Source: Candidatus Enterococcus moelleringii (lineage in GTDB: Bacteria > Bacillota > Bacilli > Lactobacillales > Enterococcaceae). Taken from it: 64,000 nt of DNA. The notes beneath the pieces were generated by a model. It saw nothing but the letters and a program-made list of their open reading frames with translations. It was not told where the DNA came from and did no database searches. Positions within the stretch are counted from its first letter, which is position 1. Each line of letters opens with the position of its first letter. This document shows positions 17,751 through 26,965 of this stretch, in pieces. The stretch covers positions 50,803 to 114,802 of the forward strand of contig NZ_JAFREM010000010.1 of assembly GCF_017377575.1 (NCBI RefSeq). Direction: 5' to 3'. The translations under genes and the position numbers were made by a program.

Positions 17751-17761
17751 TAGCTTTTAAC

Positions 17762-18112
17762 CTACTTAATATCAAAAATAAATTGCACCAAATAGCCGCC
17801 TTCGAAATCCTTATAATAACGAATCGAATGAATCTTGCCTAAGCAGTCGCTGTCGATTTCCTCTTGTAGAGCAGCTTTGTAAAAATCACCTTTAAAGCTT
17901 TTCTTGATGTATTTTTCCGGCATCTTCACCAGGTGGGTGCGCTTGTTTCCATCTTCAGTCATTTGCCGTTCAAATTCTTCCAACGGCTGATCCTCCACCG
18001 ATTCAAATAAATCGCCGATGGATAGCTGAAAATTATCCATCGCAGCAGGTAGAACATCCCCGAAAAAAATAAGTCCTGGAATATTTTTTTGATTGATTTT
18101 TTTGTAGTTCAT
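17762..18112 (-). CDS. Hypothetical cytoplasmic protein
   Basis: A 116-residue acidic soluble protein with no membrane segment or signal peptide and no motif I recognise. ATG at 18112 has GGGAGCAAG upstream. It is monocistronic and convergent with the gene at 17284. Codon use looks normal for the window, so it is probably a real gene. Confidence 0.6.
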   Translation of the reverse strand: MNYKKINQKNIPGLIFFGDVLPAAMDNFQLSIGDLFESVEDQPLEEFERQMTEDGNKRTHLVKMPEKYIKKSFKGDFYKAALQEEIDSDCLGKIHSIRYYKDFEGGYLVQFIFDIK

Positions 18113-18202
18113 TACTTGCTCCCTCTCTTTTACTCATACCGTAATTTTATGCTAAGATGTTTCCTTTGTATAGGTTAGATTGAGCAAAAATCCAAAACTT
18201 CT

Positions 18203-18230
18203 TTTACCCTTCATAAAAATTTTGTATGAT
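18203..18230 (+). promoter_or_regulatory. Probable promoter of the 18.3 kb small membrane protein
   Basis: TTTACC and TATGAT separated by 16 bases, about 65 bases before the start codon. Confidence 0.4.
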
Positions 18231-18294
18231 TAGATTAGAAAACATCGATCAAACGAGGCAATTGTCTCTTTTTTGAAAGGGAAAGGTGATGCTC

Positions 18295-18516
18295 ATGTCT
18301 AAAAAAAGAAAAGAAAGAACTTCTACTGTCCTGACTTTTCTTGGGGTAATTGTGATGATCTTGGTAACCACTAAATTCGATGCAATGCCGACAGAATTTA
18401 ACAGCACGGCTGTCTTTTGCGGATTGGGACTCATGCTGGGCACCTTGCTTCATTACTTCAAGCAAGAAGACAAAAGAAGCAGCGACGTAGAAGGCGAAGA
18501 ACCTGAAATAGACTAG
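18295..18516 (+). CDS. Small two-helix membrane protein, unknown function
   Basis: About 73 residues: a basic start (MSKKRKERTS), two membrane helices (about 11-26 and 41-57) and an acidic tail. The start is ambiguous among GTG 18286, ATG 18289 and ATG 18295; AAAGGTG placed six bases before 18295 favours the last. Followed by a strong terminator. No family recognised. Confidence 0.6.
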   Translation: MSKKRKERTSTVLTFLGVIVMILVTTKFDAMPTEFNSTAVFCGLGLMLGTLLHYFKQEDKRSSDVEGEEPEID

Positions 18517-18521
18517 TACAC

Positions 18522-18570
18522 AAAAGCAATCCTCCTAGATAAACGTCTCTATCTAAGAGGATTGCTTATT
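18522..18570. terminator. Strong bidirectional terminator between small membrane protein and P-type ATPase
   Basis: Perfect 11 bp outer stem AAGCAATCCTC / GAGGATTGCTT (18524-18567) with a further paired inner part around TAGATA/TATCTA. Shared by the convergent genes on either side. Confidence 0.8.
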
Positions 18571-18572
18571 AA

Positions 18573-21287
18573 TTAATTTGCAGTTCCTGACATCATTTTC
18601 CGCTGCACAAATTTCACACACTCCACAATCGGAATAATCGCAAAGGAACTTCCCACAACAATTCCCCATTGGAACAGATCCAGATGAGCAACCTTGAAGA
18701 TATCATTCAATCCAGGGATCACGATAATCATCATCATTAAGGCAAAGGACAATAAAATGGCCCAGTTGAAGGCTTTATTTTTAAATGGTCCGACTTTGAA
18801 CAACGATTGATGCACCGATTTGACATTAAAAGCATGGAATAGCTGCATCAGCCCTAAAGTCGCAAAGGCCATGGTCAATGCATCGCTGTGAACAGCATCA
18901 TAACCGCTATGCACCGGCCATTGAATCGCCGACCAATAAACAAACAACACCGTAGCCGCTTCTAAAATCCCTTGGTAAATAATGCTGCTGAAGACACCGC
19001 CTGAGAATAAATTAGAGTTCCGGCCTCGTGGTTTGTTTGCCATCAAGTTATTTTCCGCTGGCTCCATCCCCAAGGCAATCGCTGGAAATGTATCGGTTAC
19101 TAAATTGATCCACAACAAATGAATCGGCAATAACGTATCCCAGCCCAATAAAGTAGCAATAAATAACGTCAGAACCTCACCCAAATTGGCAGCCAATAAA
19201 TACTGCACTGACTTTTGAATATTGGAAAATACTTTTCGTCCTTCTTCGACTGCAACAACAATAGTAGCAAAGTTGTCATCTGCAAGGACCATGTCCGAAG
19301 CACCTTTGGATACTTCCGTTCCGGTAATTCCCATGCCGACACCAATATCCGCCTGTTTTAAAGCCGGGGCATCGTTGACCCCATCACCAGTCATAGCAAC
19401 TACTTTACCTTCTTGCTGCCAAGCCTTCACAATCCGAACCTTATGCTCAGGTGAAACCCGGGCATAAACCGAATAGTTGGTGACTTTCTTAGCAAATTCA
19501 GCTTCTGACATTTGCGCCAATTCCGCTCCAGTTAATACGGCAGCATCATCGCCAGGTTGAATAATTCCCAAGCGCCCGGCGATTGCTTCGGCGGTATCCC
19601 GATGATCTCCAGTAATCATAATTGGACGAATTCCGGCTTGTTTAGCGATGTGAACCGCTTCTGCAGCTTCCGCTCTTTCAGGATCGATCATTCCCACCAA
19701 CCCAGCAAAGACTAGTTCATTTTCAATCACTGCTGATTCTAAATTAGCCGGCAGCTGATCCACATATTTATAGGCCATCCCTAAAATACGCAAAGCTTCC
19801 TTCGCCATTGAGCGATTTTTGCTTAAAATATCATTTTGACTAGCTTTATCGAAAATTTTTTCTTGGTTATTGGTCAAAATTTTATTACAACGACTAAGTA
19901 ATACATCCGGCGCCCCTTTGACGGCGATCAAATAACGGCCATCGGCTTGTTGATGAATGGTACTCATCAACTTCCGCTCAGAATCAAAAGGTAAATCGGC
20001 CACTCGCGGGCTTTGAGCCAACTGATCAGCTAAACCAAACTGTTGATCGTTCCCAAATTGGACCAAAGCAGTTTCAGTTGGGTCTCCAATCAAACTGCCG
20101 TCTTGGGCAACTTTTGTATCATTGGCAAAGTTCATCACCTTCAAGGTCATGTCGTCTGCATTCAGTTTTTGATTTTTTTCAAAGAACTGTCCGTTGGAGT
20201 AAATCTTCTCTACGGTCATTTGATTCAAGGTTAAAGTTCCAGTTTTATCAGAACAAATAATATCTGTTGAACCTAGCGTTTCTACTGCAGGTAGTTTCCG
20301 GATCACCGAATTTCGTTTCGCCATCACCTGCGTACCTAAAGCTAAAATGATCGTCACAATTGCTGGCAAACCTTCAGGAATTGCCGCAACCGCCAATGAT
20401 ACTGAAGTTAGTAACATCTCTAATGGATCGGTTCCATTTAGCATGATTCCTACAAAGAACATAATGACCGCGATCACAATAATCGCAGCTGTCAAAAACT
20501 TGCCTAAATGATTCAAGTTGTTTTTCAGCGGTGTTTCCGTTTCATCGGCTTGTGCTAACATATCAGCAATTTTTCCAACTTCAGTGTTCATACCAGTGTT
20601 GACGATGACCCCTTTGCCCCGTCCGTAGGTGACATTGCTATTGGAATACGCCATGTTGATCCGGTCACCGATTCCGACATCTTCACCTTCGATTACTGTC
20701 AGGTCTTTTTCCACTGGTACGGATTCCCCGGTCAAAGCTGCTTCTTCAATTTTTAAAGAGCTGACTTCAATCAAACGCATATCTGCTGGTACTACATCTC
20801 CGGCTTCCAGCAAAATAATATCACCTGGAACCAGATCAGTACTTTTCACGGTTTTAGTATGGCCGTCTCTCAAGATATTCGCATTTGGTGTCGACATGTC
20901 CTTTAGAGCTTCGATCGCTGCTTCAGCTTTAGATTCTTGAACGACTCCCATGATGGCATTGATGATCACCACCAATAAAATAATAATAGCATCCACTGGT
21001 TCATGGGGCGCTGAAATCACTGCCGCCACTAACAAAACTAAAATCATCAAATCCTTAAACTGTTCGGCAAATTTTTGAATCATCGATTTCTTTTTGCCGG
21101 CGTCAAGTTCATTGTACCCGTATTCTGCCAGCCGTGCTTTGGCTTCCACCTCGGTTAAGCCTTCGGGATTACTGGCTAGTTTTCTCAACACTTCTGCTTC
21201 AGTCTGACTATAAAAAGCTTCGCTTAATTGCGTCTTTTTCTCTGCATTTTCCACGATAACTGGCTTTTCCTTTACTACGTCTACCAT
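18573..21287 (-). CDS. Ca2+-type P-type ATPase
   Basis: A 904-residue membrane pump with the full P2-type layout: N-terminal cation-ATPase domain, TGES-type actuator loop (ALTGESVPVEKD), PEGLPA in membrane helix 4, phosphorylated aspartate in CSDKTGTLT, KGAPD nucleotide-binding motif, MTGDGVNDAP hinge and a C-terminal helix bundle. The sequence resembles the Listeria LMCA1/PMCA-type calcium exporters. ATG at 21287 has TAGGAGGGAACTA upstream. The leader immediately upstream consists of repeat array A. Calcium is inferred from family resemblance; Mn2+ is also possible. Confidence 0.88.
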   Translation of the reverse strand: MVDVVKEKPVIVENAEKKTQLSEAFYSQTEAEVLRKLASNPEGLTEVEAKARLAEYGYNELDAGKKKSMIQKFAEQFKDLMILVLLVAAVISAPHEPVDAIIILLVVIINAIMGVVQESKAEAAIEALKDMSTPNANILRDGHTKTVKSTDLVPGDIILLEAGDVVPADMRLIEVSSLKIEEAALTGESVPVEKDLTVIEGEDVGIGDRINMAYSNSNVTYGRGKGVIVNTGMNTEVGKIADMLAQADETETPLKNNLNHLGKFLTAAIIVIAVIMFFVGIMLNGTDPLEMLLTSVSLAVAAIPEGLPAIVTIILALGTQVMAKRNSVIRKLPAVETLGSTDIICSDKTGTLTLNQMTVEKIYSNGQFFEKNQKLNADDMTLKVMNFANDTKVAQDGSLIGDPTETALVQFGNDQQFGLADQLAQSPRVADLPFDSERKLMSTIHQQADGRYLIAVKGAPDVLLSRCNKILTNNQEKIFDKASQNDILSKNRSMAKEALRILGMAYKYVDQLPANLESAVIENELVFAGLVGMIDPERAEAAEAVHIAKQAGIRPIMITGDHRDTAEAIAGRLGIIQPGDDAAVLTGAELAQMSEAEFAKKVTNYSVYARVSPEHKVRIVKAWQQEGKVVAMTGDGVNDAPALKQADIGVGMGITGTEVSKGASDMVLADDNFATIVVAVEEGRKVFSNIQKSVQYLLAANLGEVLTLFIATLLGWDTLLPIHLLWINLVTDTFPAIALGMEPAENNLMANKPRGRNSNLFSGGVFSSIIYQGILEAATVLFVYWSAIQWPVHSGYDAVHSDALTMAFATLGLMQLFHAFNVKSVHQSLFKVGPFKNKAFNWAILLSFALMMMIIVIPGLNDIFKVAHLDLFQWGIVVGSSFAIIPIVECVKFVQRKMMSGTAN

Positions 21288-21302
21288 TAGTTCCCTCCTA
21301 TG

Positions 21303-21455
21303 TCGTTAAAAAGGTATTCATTTTTCTTTGGAAAAATGAGTTTGTTTCTCTCCACGGATACCATTCTGCTAGACTGCTCATTATCTGTTTCTGGTCATAA
21401 TTTTTTTCTGATCTCGAACGATTAACTACTGCCAAAAGCAGAACTGGCACCTATT
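21303..21455 (-). repeat. Repeat array A, unit 1 (153 bp)
   Basis: First of three tandem copies in plus-strand order, beginning TCGTTAAAAAGGTATTCAT and ending near AAAAGCAGAACTGGCACCT. Read on the minus strand it starts TGCCAGTTCTGC, contains GCAGAATGG, and closes with a TCATTTTTC...GAAAAATGA hairpin. It ends 16 bases before the P-type ATPase start codon, so it probably lies in that gene's leader. Confidence 0.85.
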
Positions 21456-21610
21456 TCGTTAATAAGGTATTCATTTTTCCTCGGAAAAATGAGTTTGATT
21501 CTCATAGCGGATACCATTCTGCTAAACTGCTCGGTGTGATTTATAGTCCTAATTTTTTTATTCTGATCGCTAATGTTCAATCACTACCAAAAGCAGAACT
21601 GGCACCTATA
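21456..21610 (-). repeat. Repeat array A, unit 2 (155 bp)
   Basis: Second tandem copy. The outer stem sequences and the CATTTTTC hairpin are unchanged, while the middle (about 21520-21580) differs strongly from the neighbours. That is the pattern expected when structure, not sequence, is kept. Confidence 0.85.
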
Positions 21611-21758
21611 TCGTTAATAAGGTATTCATTTTTCTACAGAAAAATGAGTTTGATCCTCTCCACGGATACCATTCTGCTAGACCTCTCGTTACCTATTCCG
21701 GATCACGAATTTTTATCTGTTCTCTAACAATTAATCACTACCAAAAGCAGAACTGGCA
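21611..21758 (-). repeat. Repeat array A, unit 3 (148 bp)
   Basis: Third copy, first in the minus-strand direction. Its minus-strand beginning (TGCCAGT) follows directly on the T-tract of the hairpin at 21764-21803. Confidence 0.85.
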
Positions 21759-21808
21759 AAAATAAGTGAGACCCATGTACACATTCGTACATAGGTCTCA
21801 CTTTTTAA
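21759..21808. terminator. Bidirectional terminator upstream of array A
   Basis: AAGTGAGACC and GGTCTCACTT arms (21764-21803) with inner ATGTAC/GTACAT; T-run on the plus side and TTATTTTTG on the minus side. Very stable. It separates array A from the sugar-acid cluster ending at 21912. Confidence 0.8.
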
Positions 21809-21911
21809 GACAGCACCAGAAATTGCTTTCGGGAATGATGGTGCTGCCACAGATTCTTCTGCAAGTTACTCCCCCATGTTGGGTCGTTTTTCAGTTCTTT
21901 AAAATCGTTTG

Positions 21912-22259
21912 TTACTTATTCAAAATGTGAATCGCAAAGCCGCCAAATTCACCGTCTAGATAAACATTTTTCAACTTGCCATCTTCATTATAAGCAGCCG
22001 TATCCATGTTGAACGTCAGACCTTTGCCTTTCAACTCCTCTACAGCATTTTCTAAATCCGGTGTGCGCATTGCAATGTGGCCGTTTTTTCCTAAGAAGGG
22101 ACTTCTCATACACTCGAAGTAATCGCCGGCGAATTCGGATTTTTGTCCGTGGCGGGGTGTTAAGTTAAAGATACTGCTTAACAAAGTTGCCAATTCTTCG
22201 GCTACCATCGCATTTTCAGTATTGATTCCGATATGTTCTAATTCAAATTTGTTTGACAT
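21912..22259 (-). CDS. VOC (glyoxalase/dioxygenase superfamily) protein
   Basis: A 115-residue single-domain protein; the opening FELEHIGINTENA, a central GHIAMRTPDLENAVEEL and the end GGFAIHIL are the paired beta-alpha motifs of the VOC fold. It is the last gene of the sugar-acid cluster, 26 bases after the carrier gene. VOC proteins in such operons can act as epimerases, isomerases or lyases; the reaction here is unknown. Confidence 0.7.
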   Translation of the reverse strand: MSNKFELEHIGINTENAMVAEELATLLSSIFNLTPRHGQKSEFAGDYFECMRSPFLGKNGHIAMRTPDLENAVEELKGKGLTFNMDTAAYNEDGKLKNVYLDGEFGGFAIHILNK

Positions 22260-22284
22260 TTTAGCACCTCTTATTCAGATTTTT

Positions 22285-23568
22285 TTACATAGGGAACATG
22301 ATTAATGCGCCAACAGTTAGGGCGATTAATCGGATGAAGTATTGCGGTATGGTAAAGACCCAGAACTCTTTGGCCGAGTACTTCCCATATCCTAAGATCA
22401 TGGCCGGCATTCCGTCGATTGGCAGGAAGTGGCCACACCAGCCGGAAATTACGATCGCACAAGCTGCAGCTGTTGGATCTAGACCTAAGCTGGTACATAC
22501 GGCAATCGCTAGCGGCGTAAATACATACACCGTACCAATAGTTGAACCGGTTAAAGTAGCCAAAAGACTAGTTAAAATACAGAATCCGAAAATCATGATG
22601 AACGGATTCACGTTAGTACCCAACACGCCGGCAACAGTTTCACCAACTAGATTCGTTAACCCAGTACTTCCCAAAGCATCCGCCACACCAATAACACCGG
22701 CTGACATCAGGATGATTGGTGCACTTAGCGCATCTCTGATTTCAGTGAAATCAAGAACGCCTGTGATTAGAATAACAGCAACTGATAGACCGGCCATCGC
22801 ATAACCAGCATCACCGATACGGCTTTGCAGCAGCATACCGACAACCGCAAAGATAAAGGCTCCATAAGTTACATTTTGTTTCCATTGCGGCAACAACGAA
22901 GCAGTCTCACCTTCAGCGGGACTGACATCTTCCGTGTCATCATCTTTAATCGGATGATCCGGCAAGAATTTGTACTGAATCAGACAATTTAATAGGAAAC
23001 CCATCGATAAGAAAAAGTTGACAATAGCAAATTTAAACACAGAAACATTAATTGCTTGACCTGCCGCTCCCAAAACAGCGGTTACAATTCCATACTGTAA
23101 CGCGGTGTTAAAAGGAATCAGCGGATGATTCGCCGCAAATCCAGCAGTCATAATAACCTTGGATGGCGGAAGTTTTTTACTGTAAGGCAAGGTTGAAAGC
23201 AAACCAATTGTCAATACATAGTAAGCAGTTGAACCTGTTCCGAACAAGCTGCAGCCTAACATAACAATTAAGATAATCAGTACGTAGGATTTAAATCCAC
23301 CCTTATTGGTCATCGAAAACATTGCCTTTTTGAAGACCACAATGAAATTGGTTTTCTGGAGGGCCGCAATAATTGCCATAAATTCTGCCAGCATAACAAT
23401 AGTAGAATTGGAGAACCCGGCAAAGGCTCCCGAAATGTCGGTAATACCAAAAATAACTAATAATAGACAGGCAAACAATGGCGGCGCACCGAACGGTAGT
23501 TTATCAATCATTATTAAAACAATCATCAAAGCGGTGATTGCTAAAGCAATAATCATTTGAATAGTCAT
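22285..23568 (-). CDS. Ion-transporter-superfamily carrier (SLC13/CitMHS-like), anionic substrate
   Basis: A 427-residue polytopic membrane protein with about eleven helices. Repeated GTGSTAYY and TGSTIGTVYV hairpin-loop regions and a C-terminal GWCGHFLPIDGMPAMI segment match the IT superfamily that carries dicarboxylates and organic acids. Its place among acid-sugar enzymes suggests uptake of the cluster's acidic substrate. Substrate is inferred. Confidence 0.72.
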   Translation of the reverse strand: MTIQMIIALAITALMIVLIMIDKLPFGAPPLFACLLLVIFGITDISGAFAGFSNSTIVMLAEFMAIIAALQKTNFIVVFKKAMFSMTNKGGFKSYVLIILIVMLGCSLFGTGSTAYYVLTIGLLSTLPYSKKLPPSKVIMTAGFAANHPLIPFNTALQYGIVTAVLGAAGQAINVSVFKFAIVNFFLSMGFLLNCLIQYKFLPDHPIKDDDTEDVSPAEGETASLLPQWKQNVTYGAFIFAVVGMLLQSRIGDAGYAMAGLSVAVILITGVLDFTEIRDALSAPIILMSAGVIGVADALGSTGLTNLVGETVAGVLGTNVNPFIMIFGFCILTSLLATLTGSTIGTVYVFTPLAIAVCTSLGLDPTAAACAIVISGWCGHFLPIDGMPAMILGYGKYSAKEFWVFTIPQYFIRLIALTVGALIMFPM

Positions 23569-23654
23569 AATATCCCCCTAGAGCTTTATTTTTACATCCC
23601 TTTTTTAAGTAGATAGAACAGCCGAAGCTATTCTATCCACCCGGTAACACAGTC

Positions 23655-24563
23655 TTACTTCATGCCTTTGGCTTTGTTTTCCTCTAGCACTTTTTTGATC
23701 GCTTCAATGCCTTCTTCCGGCACTTGGTTGAATGGTGCGCGGCAAGGTCCCACATTGTGTCCCAACAAACGAGTCGCTGTTTTCACGATGGTGTTTGGAT
23801 TGCCGTATTTGAAGCAAGCACGGAAGCTTTGAATACTTTCATTGGCTTGTTTCGCTTCTTCAATTTTGCCTTCCATAAATAAGTCGTAAATTGAAGCCAT
23901 TGTTTGTGGATATACGTTAGCGCAGCCAGCAATACCCCCAGTTCCGCCAGCTAGCAATGTCCAAATAATCAGCTGGTCGTTACCTGACAAGGTGTAAAAT
24001 TTGCCGTTGGTTTTCTTTTTACCCGCATCGATATAGCCTAGAATATTGGCGAAGTTTCCGCTAGAATCTTTCGCGCCAATAATATTTTCAATTTCTGCTA
24101 ATCGTCCCACTGTTGCTGGTGCCAGCGCATTGCCAGTACGTGCTGGGATATTGTACAAAACAATTGGCATATCCACTGCTTCCGCAACTGTTTTGTAATG
24201 AGTGTACAATTCTTCTTGGCTGGCTGCCGCAAAGCTAGGTGTAATAATTGATAATACATCTGCGCCAGCTGCTTGAGCCATTTTGCTTTGCTCAATTGTT
24301 TCTTTAGTTGAGATGGTTCCAGTTCCAGCATAGATTGGCACGCGACCGTTAGCTTGATCTACTACCGTTTCCACCACTAATTTCTTTTCTTCTGCCGTTA
24401 AAATGTAACCTTCACCATTAGTACCGAATGGGAAAATCCCGTGAATCCCGTTTTCGATCATCCGGTCTACTTGGGCCCGCAGCTCTTCTACGTTAATCGT
24501 TTCGTCCTCATGCATTGGTGTTAAAATCGGGGTAATAATTCCTTTTAATTCTGTCTGTTTCAT
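23655..24563 (-). CDS. Dihydrodipicolinate synthase/N-acetylneuraminate lyase family aldolase
   Basis: Class I aldolase, 302 residues, TIM barrel. It shows GTNGEG near residue 48, YNIPARTG with the catalytic tyrosine near 138, and the Schiff-base lysine in IGAKDSSG near 167. It sits in a sugar-acid cluster far from lysine biosynthesis, so cleavage or dehydration of a 2-keto-3-deoxy sugar acid, or sialic-acid-type lyase action, is more likely than DapA function. The sialidase-fold protein next door would fit the latter but does not prove it. Confidence 0.8.
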   Translation of the reverse strand: MKQTELKGIITPILTPMHEDETINVEELRAQVDRMIENGIHGIFPFGTNGEGYILTAEEKKLVVETVVDQANGRVPIYAGTGTISTKETIEQSKMAQAAGADVLSIITPSFAAASQEELYTHYKTVAEAVDMPIVLYNIPARTGNALAPATVGRLAEIENIIGAKDSSGNFANILGYIDAGKKKTNGKFYTLSGNDQLIIWTLLAGGTGGIAGCANVYPQTMASIYDLFMEGKIEEAKQANESIQSFRACFKYGNPNTIVKTATRLLGHNVGPCRAPFNQVPEEGIEAIKKVLEENKAKGMK

Positions 24564-24618
24564 TCAAATCGCTCCTCTTTTTTTGTTTTTTACTTACACT
24601 TGTCGAATAGTGGTTTAT

Positions 24619-25785
24619 TTATACCCCTTCACCAGAGGTTGGGTTGTACAAGCCTTCTGCTTCACGTTTTTCACCAAACAGATCTTCCACTGTAAAGCGG
24701 ACATATTTGACGCAAAGACGATTTTTGTAGGCATAAACTAGATGCAAGATGCCTTGGCTATCTTGATACAGGGTTGGATATTCGTGCTGCGAGTTATTGG
24801 TTTTATTTTCAATCCCGATGTAACCTTCTGCTGGTTCAAACACTCGACCGATAGGCCAGGTTTTACCAAAATCCTCCGTTACCGAAACAGCTACTGGGTT
24901 ACGCAATCCCGGCCAAGCGACTTTACCGAATTCAGCATTGTTAGCTGCATTTACGTTGTAGGCTAAAGCGATTTCACCCGATTGCAACTTAATGGCACTG
25001 ACACTGGCATTGTTATTTGGTAAGACTGTAGCTTGAGGTACGCTCCAGCTGTCACCGAAATCAAGGGACTCACTTGAGTACACATGATCGGCAAAGCGGC
25101 TGCGCATGAAGGCCACCAGATGTCCTTCTTCGACTTCCACCACGTTGGCGTGAACTCGACCTCTGCTGTCTGGCATCCGTACTGCTTTCCAGGTTTGACC
25201 TTGGTCATCGGATACTTGGAATTCTGTCGGGTCATTAGTTAAACCATCCGGCGAGTCTTCACACAACCAGGTGCTGAAAATCCAGCGGCCATTGCTTAAG
25301 ATTTGAATCGCTTGGCGGGAGAAGGTGCCTTCGTTAGCGAATAATACTTCCGGTTCGCCCCAAGTTGCCTCTTCATCACTTGATTTTTGAACCATGATGA
25401 TAGAGGTAAATTGCATATTGTCTTTACCTTCTTGACGACTTACTTGCGAAGTATAAATTAACCAAATTTGGCCATCCGGTGCTCTAAAGAAGGCAGGATT
25501 TTGTTCACTGCGGTCTTCGCCTTTGGAAACAGTCACTGGTACTGACCACACTTGGGTCTCAGGATCTAGTTTTGATACTACGATGGAGATGTCGCCGCTG
25601 CCTTCAAAGCTGCCGGCAAACCAGGCGCATAACATGCCGCCGTCGTTGGTTTCAATTAACGTTGGTGCGTGGGCGGTGTTGTTACCGCCGGTTGGAATAA
25701 GTCCAAAATCGACGTTCAAAAATTCATCACGATAGACGACACCGTTTGGTTCTGATGCCCGTACACTAGGTAATTTTGTAGCCAT
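24619..25785 (-). CDS. Sialidase-fold (Asp-box repeat) protein, apparently cytoplasmic
   Basis: A 388-residue protein with several Asp-box motifs: SDDQGQTW, SESLDFGDSW and VTEDFGKTW, spaced as in six-bladed sialidase propellers. There is no signal peptide or anchor, so it should act inside the cell on an imported substrate. Family members include exo-alpha-sialidases and also hydrolases or isomerases acting on other sugar acids. ATG at 25785 follows GGGGGAT. Confidence 0.75.
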   Translation of the reverse strand: MATKLPSVRASEPNGVVYRDEFLNVDFGLIPTGGNNTAHAPTLIETNDGGMLCAWFAGSFEGSGDISIVVSKLDPETQVWSVPVTVSKGEDRSEQNPAFFRAPDGQIWLIYTSQVSRQEGKDNMQFTSIIMVQKSSDEEATWGEPEVLFANEGTFSRQAIQILSNGRWIFSTWLCEDSPDGLTNDPTEFQVSDDQGQTWKAVRMPDSRGRVHANVVEVEEGHLVAFMRSRFADHVYSSESLDFGDSWSVPQATVLPNNNASVSAIKLQSGEIALAYNVNAANNAEFGKVAWPGLRNPVAVSVTEDFGKTWPIGRVFEPAEGYIGIENKTNNSQHEYPTLYQDSQGILHLVYAYKNRLCVKYVRFTVEDLFGEKREAEGLYNPTSGEGV

Positions 25786-25821
25786 TTTTTTGAAATCCCC
25801 CTATATCAATTTTTATTCTTC

Positions 25822-25838
25822 ATTAAGCGCTTGCTTAA
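25822..25838. promoter_or_regulatory. Possible cre-like site in the sugar-acid cluster
   Basis: AAGCGCTT core within ATTAAGCGCTTGCTTAA, about 40 bases upstream of the sialidase-fold gene. Matches the cre consensus at about 11 of 14 positions. Low certainty; internal to the operon. Confidence 0.3.
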
Positions 25839-25919
25839 TAATTGCAAATGGGTCCCATTTGGCTGCCAAGCTCCCCACTGCCAGCTTCAATCAGCAGCGG
25901 GAAAACTAGCAAATTTATT

Positions 25920-26945
25920 TTAAGAATTTTCAGCTAAACGAATCGCGTAATCAATCGCGTTTTCCAAGCTTAACTCGCTGGCAGTCCATTTTCCAGCTTG
26001 GTCAAAAGCCGTACCGTGATCTACGGAAGTTCGGATAATCGGCAAGTTCAAGGTGATATTGACACCCTTCACTGCTTCCCAGCTAGCCGTTTTCTGATCA
26101 TAGACAAAGCCTAAAAGCTTCAATGGAATGTGGCCTTGATCATGGTACATAGCAACAACGATATCGTACATGCCGCCATTAGCTTTAGAAAAGACAGTGT
26201 CCGCTGGCAGTGTGCCGTCAGCGTTAATCCCTTCTGCCTTGGCAGCCTCAACTGCTGGATTGATTTCATCAATTTCTTCCCGACCGAACAGACCATTTTC
26301 CCCACAGTGCGGATTCAATCCTGCTACTGCAATCCGCGGATTTTTGATCCCTAAGTTTTTACAAGCTGTATCAGCAATCCGAATCACATCTAACACGCGT
26401 TCTTTAGTCGCACGATCGCAGGCTTCCCGCAATGAAACGTGGGTTGAAACATGCACTACCCGCAAGTTGCCGTCAGCCAACATCATGGTATATTTATCAG
26501 TTCCTGTTAAATCAGCATAAATTTCCGTGTGACCCGCGTAATGATGACCCGCCGCATTCATAGCTTCTTTGTTCAAAGGATTCGTCACAGTAGCATCCAC
26601 TTCTTTAGCTAACGCTAGTTCAATCACTTTTTTCACGTATTGGAAAGCCGCATTTCCGCCGACCTTGGATACTTCACCAATTGGCAAGTCCTTCATGTCT
26701 ACAACTTTCAAATCGATGAGATCAATCGTGCCCAGCTCGTATTTACCTTCAATTGGCTTTTCGATCGGGTTCACCGTTACATCCAATTCTGAATGCTCCG
26801 CTAAATAATGATCCAGGACACTTTTGTCTCCTATTAATAATGGATGGCAACGATCATATAAATCTGCTTTTAGAAAAGCTTTCAATGAGATTTCCGGTCC
26901 GATTCCAGCAGGATCTCCCATAGTAATACCGACGATTTTTTTCAT
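25920..26945 (-). CDS. PdxA-family 4-phospho-threonate/erythronate-type dehydrogenase (PdxA2-like)
   Basis: A 341-residue metal-dependent NAD enzyme with GITMGDPAGIGPEI at the N-terminus and His metal ligands in HYAGHTE and AMYHDQGHIP. PdxA2-type members oxidise and decarboxylate 4-phospho-D-threonate or -erythronate to dihydroxyacetone phosphate. The four-carbon acid kinase two genes upstream in the same operon strongly favours this role over vitamin B6 synthesis. Confidence 0.85.
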   Translation of the reverse strand: MKKIVGITMGDPAGIGPEISLKAFLKADLYDRCHPLLIGDKSVLDHYLAEHSELDVTVNPIEKPIEGKYELGTIDLIDLKVVDMKDLPIGEVSKVGGNAAFQYVKKVIELALAKEVDATVTNPLNKEAMNAAGHHYAGHTEIYADLTGTDKYTMMLADGNLRVVHVSTHVSLREACDRATKERVLDVIRIADTACKNLGIKNPRIAVAGLNPHCGENGLFGREEIDEINPAVEAAKAEGINADGTLPADTVFSKANGGMYDIVVAMYHDQGHIPLKLLGFVYDQKTASWEAVKGVNITLNLPIIRTSVDHGTAFDQAGKWTASELSLENAIDYAIRLAENS

Positions 26946-26965
26946 TGCTTCAAGACTCCTTCTAT

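Noticed and set aside
21303..21758. CRISPR array reading of the tandem repeats
   Set aside because: Units are ~153 bp and tandem, with no short identical repeats separated by unique spacers and no cas genes.
22298..22804. 168-codon plus-strand ORF opposite the SLC13-like carrier
   Set aside because: Long antisense frames are common opposite hydrophobic proteins; sequence is a proline/threonine-rich shadow.
23655..24563. Lysine biosynthesis dapA
   Set aside because: Family fits, but the gene is embedded in a sugar-acid cluster with no lysine genes nearby.
24619..25785. Secreted virulence sialidase
   Set aside because: No signal peptide or cell-wall anchor, and it lies within a cytoplasmic catabolic operon.
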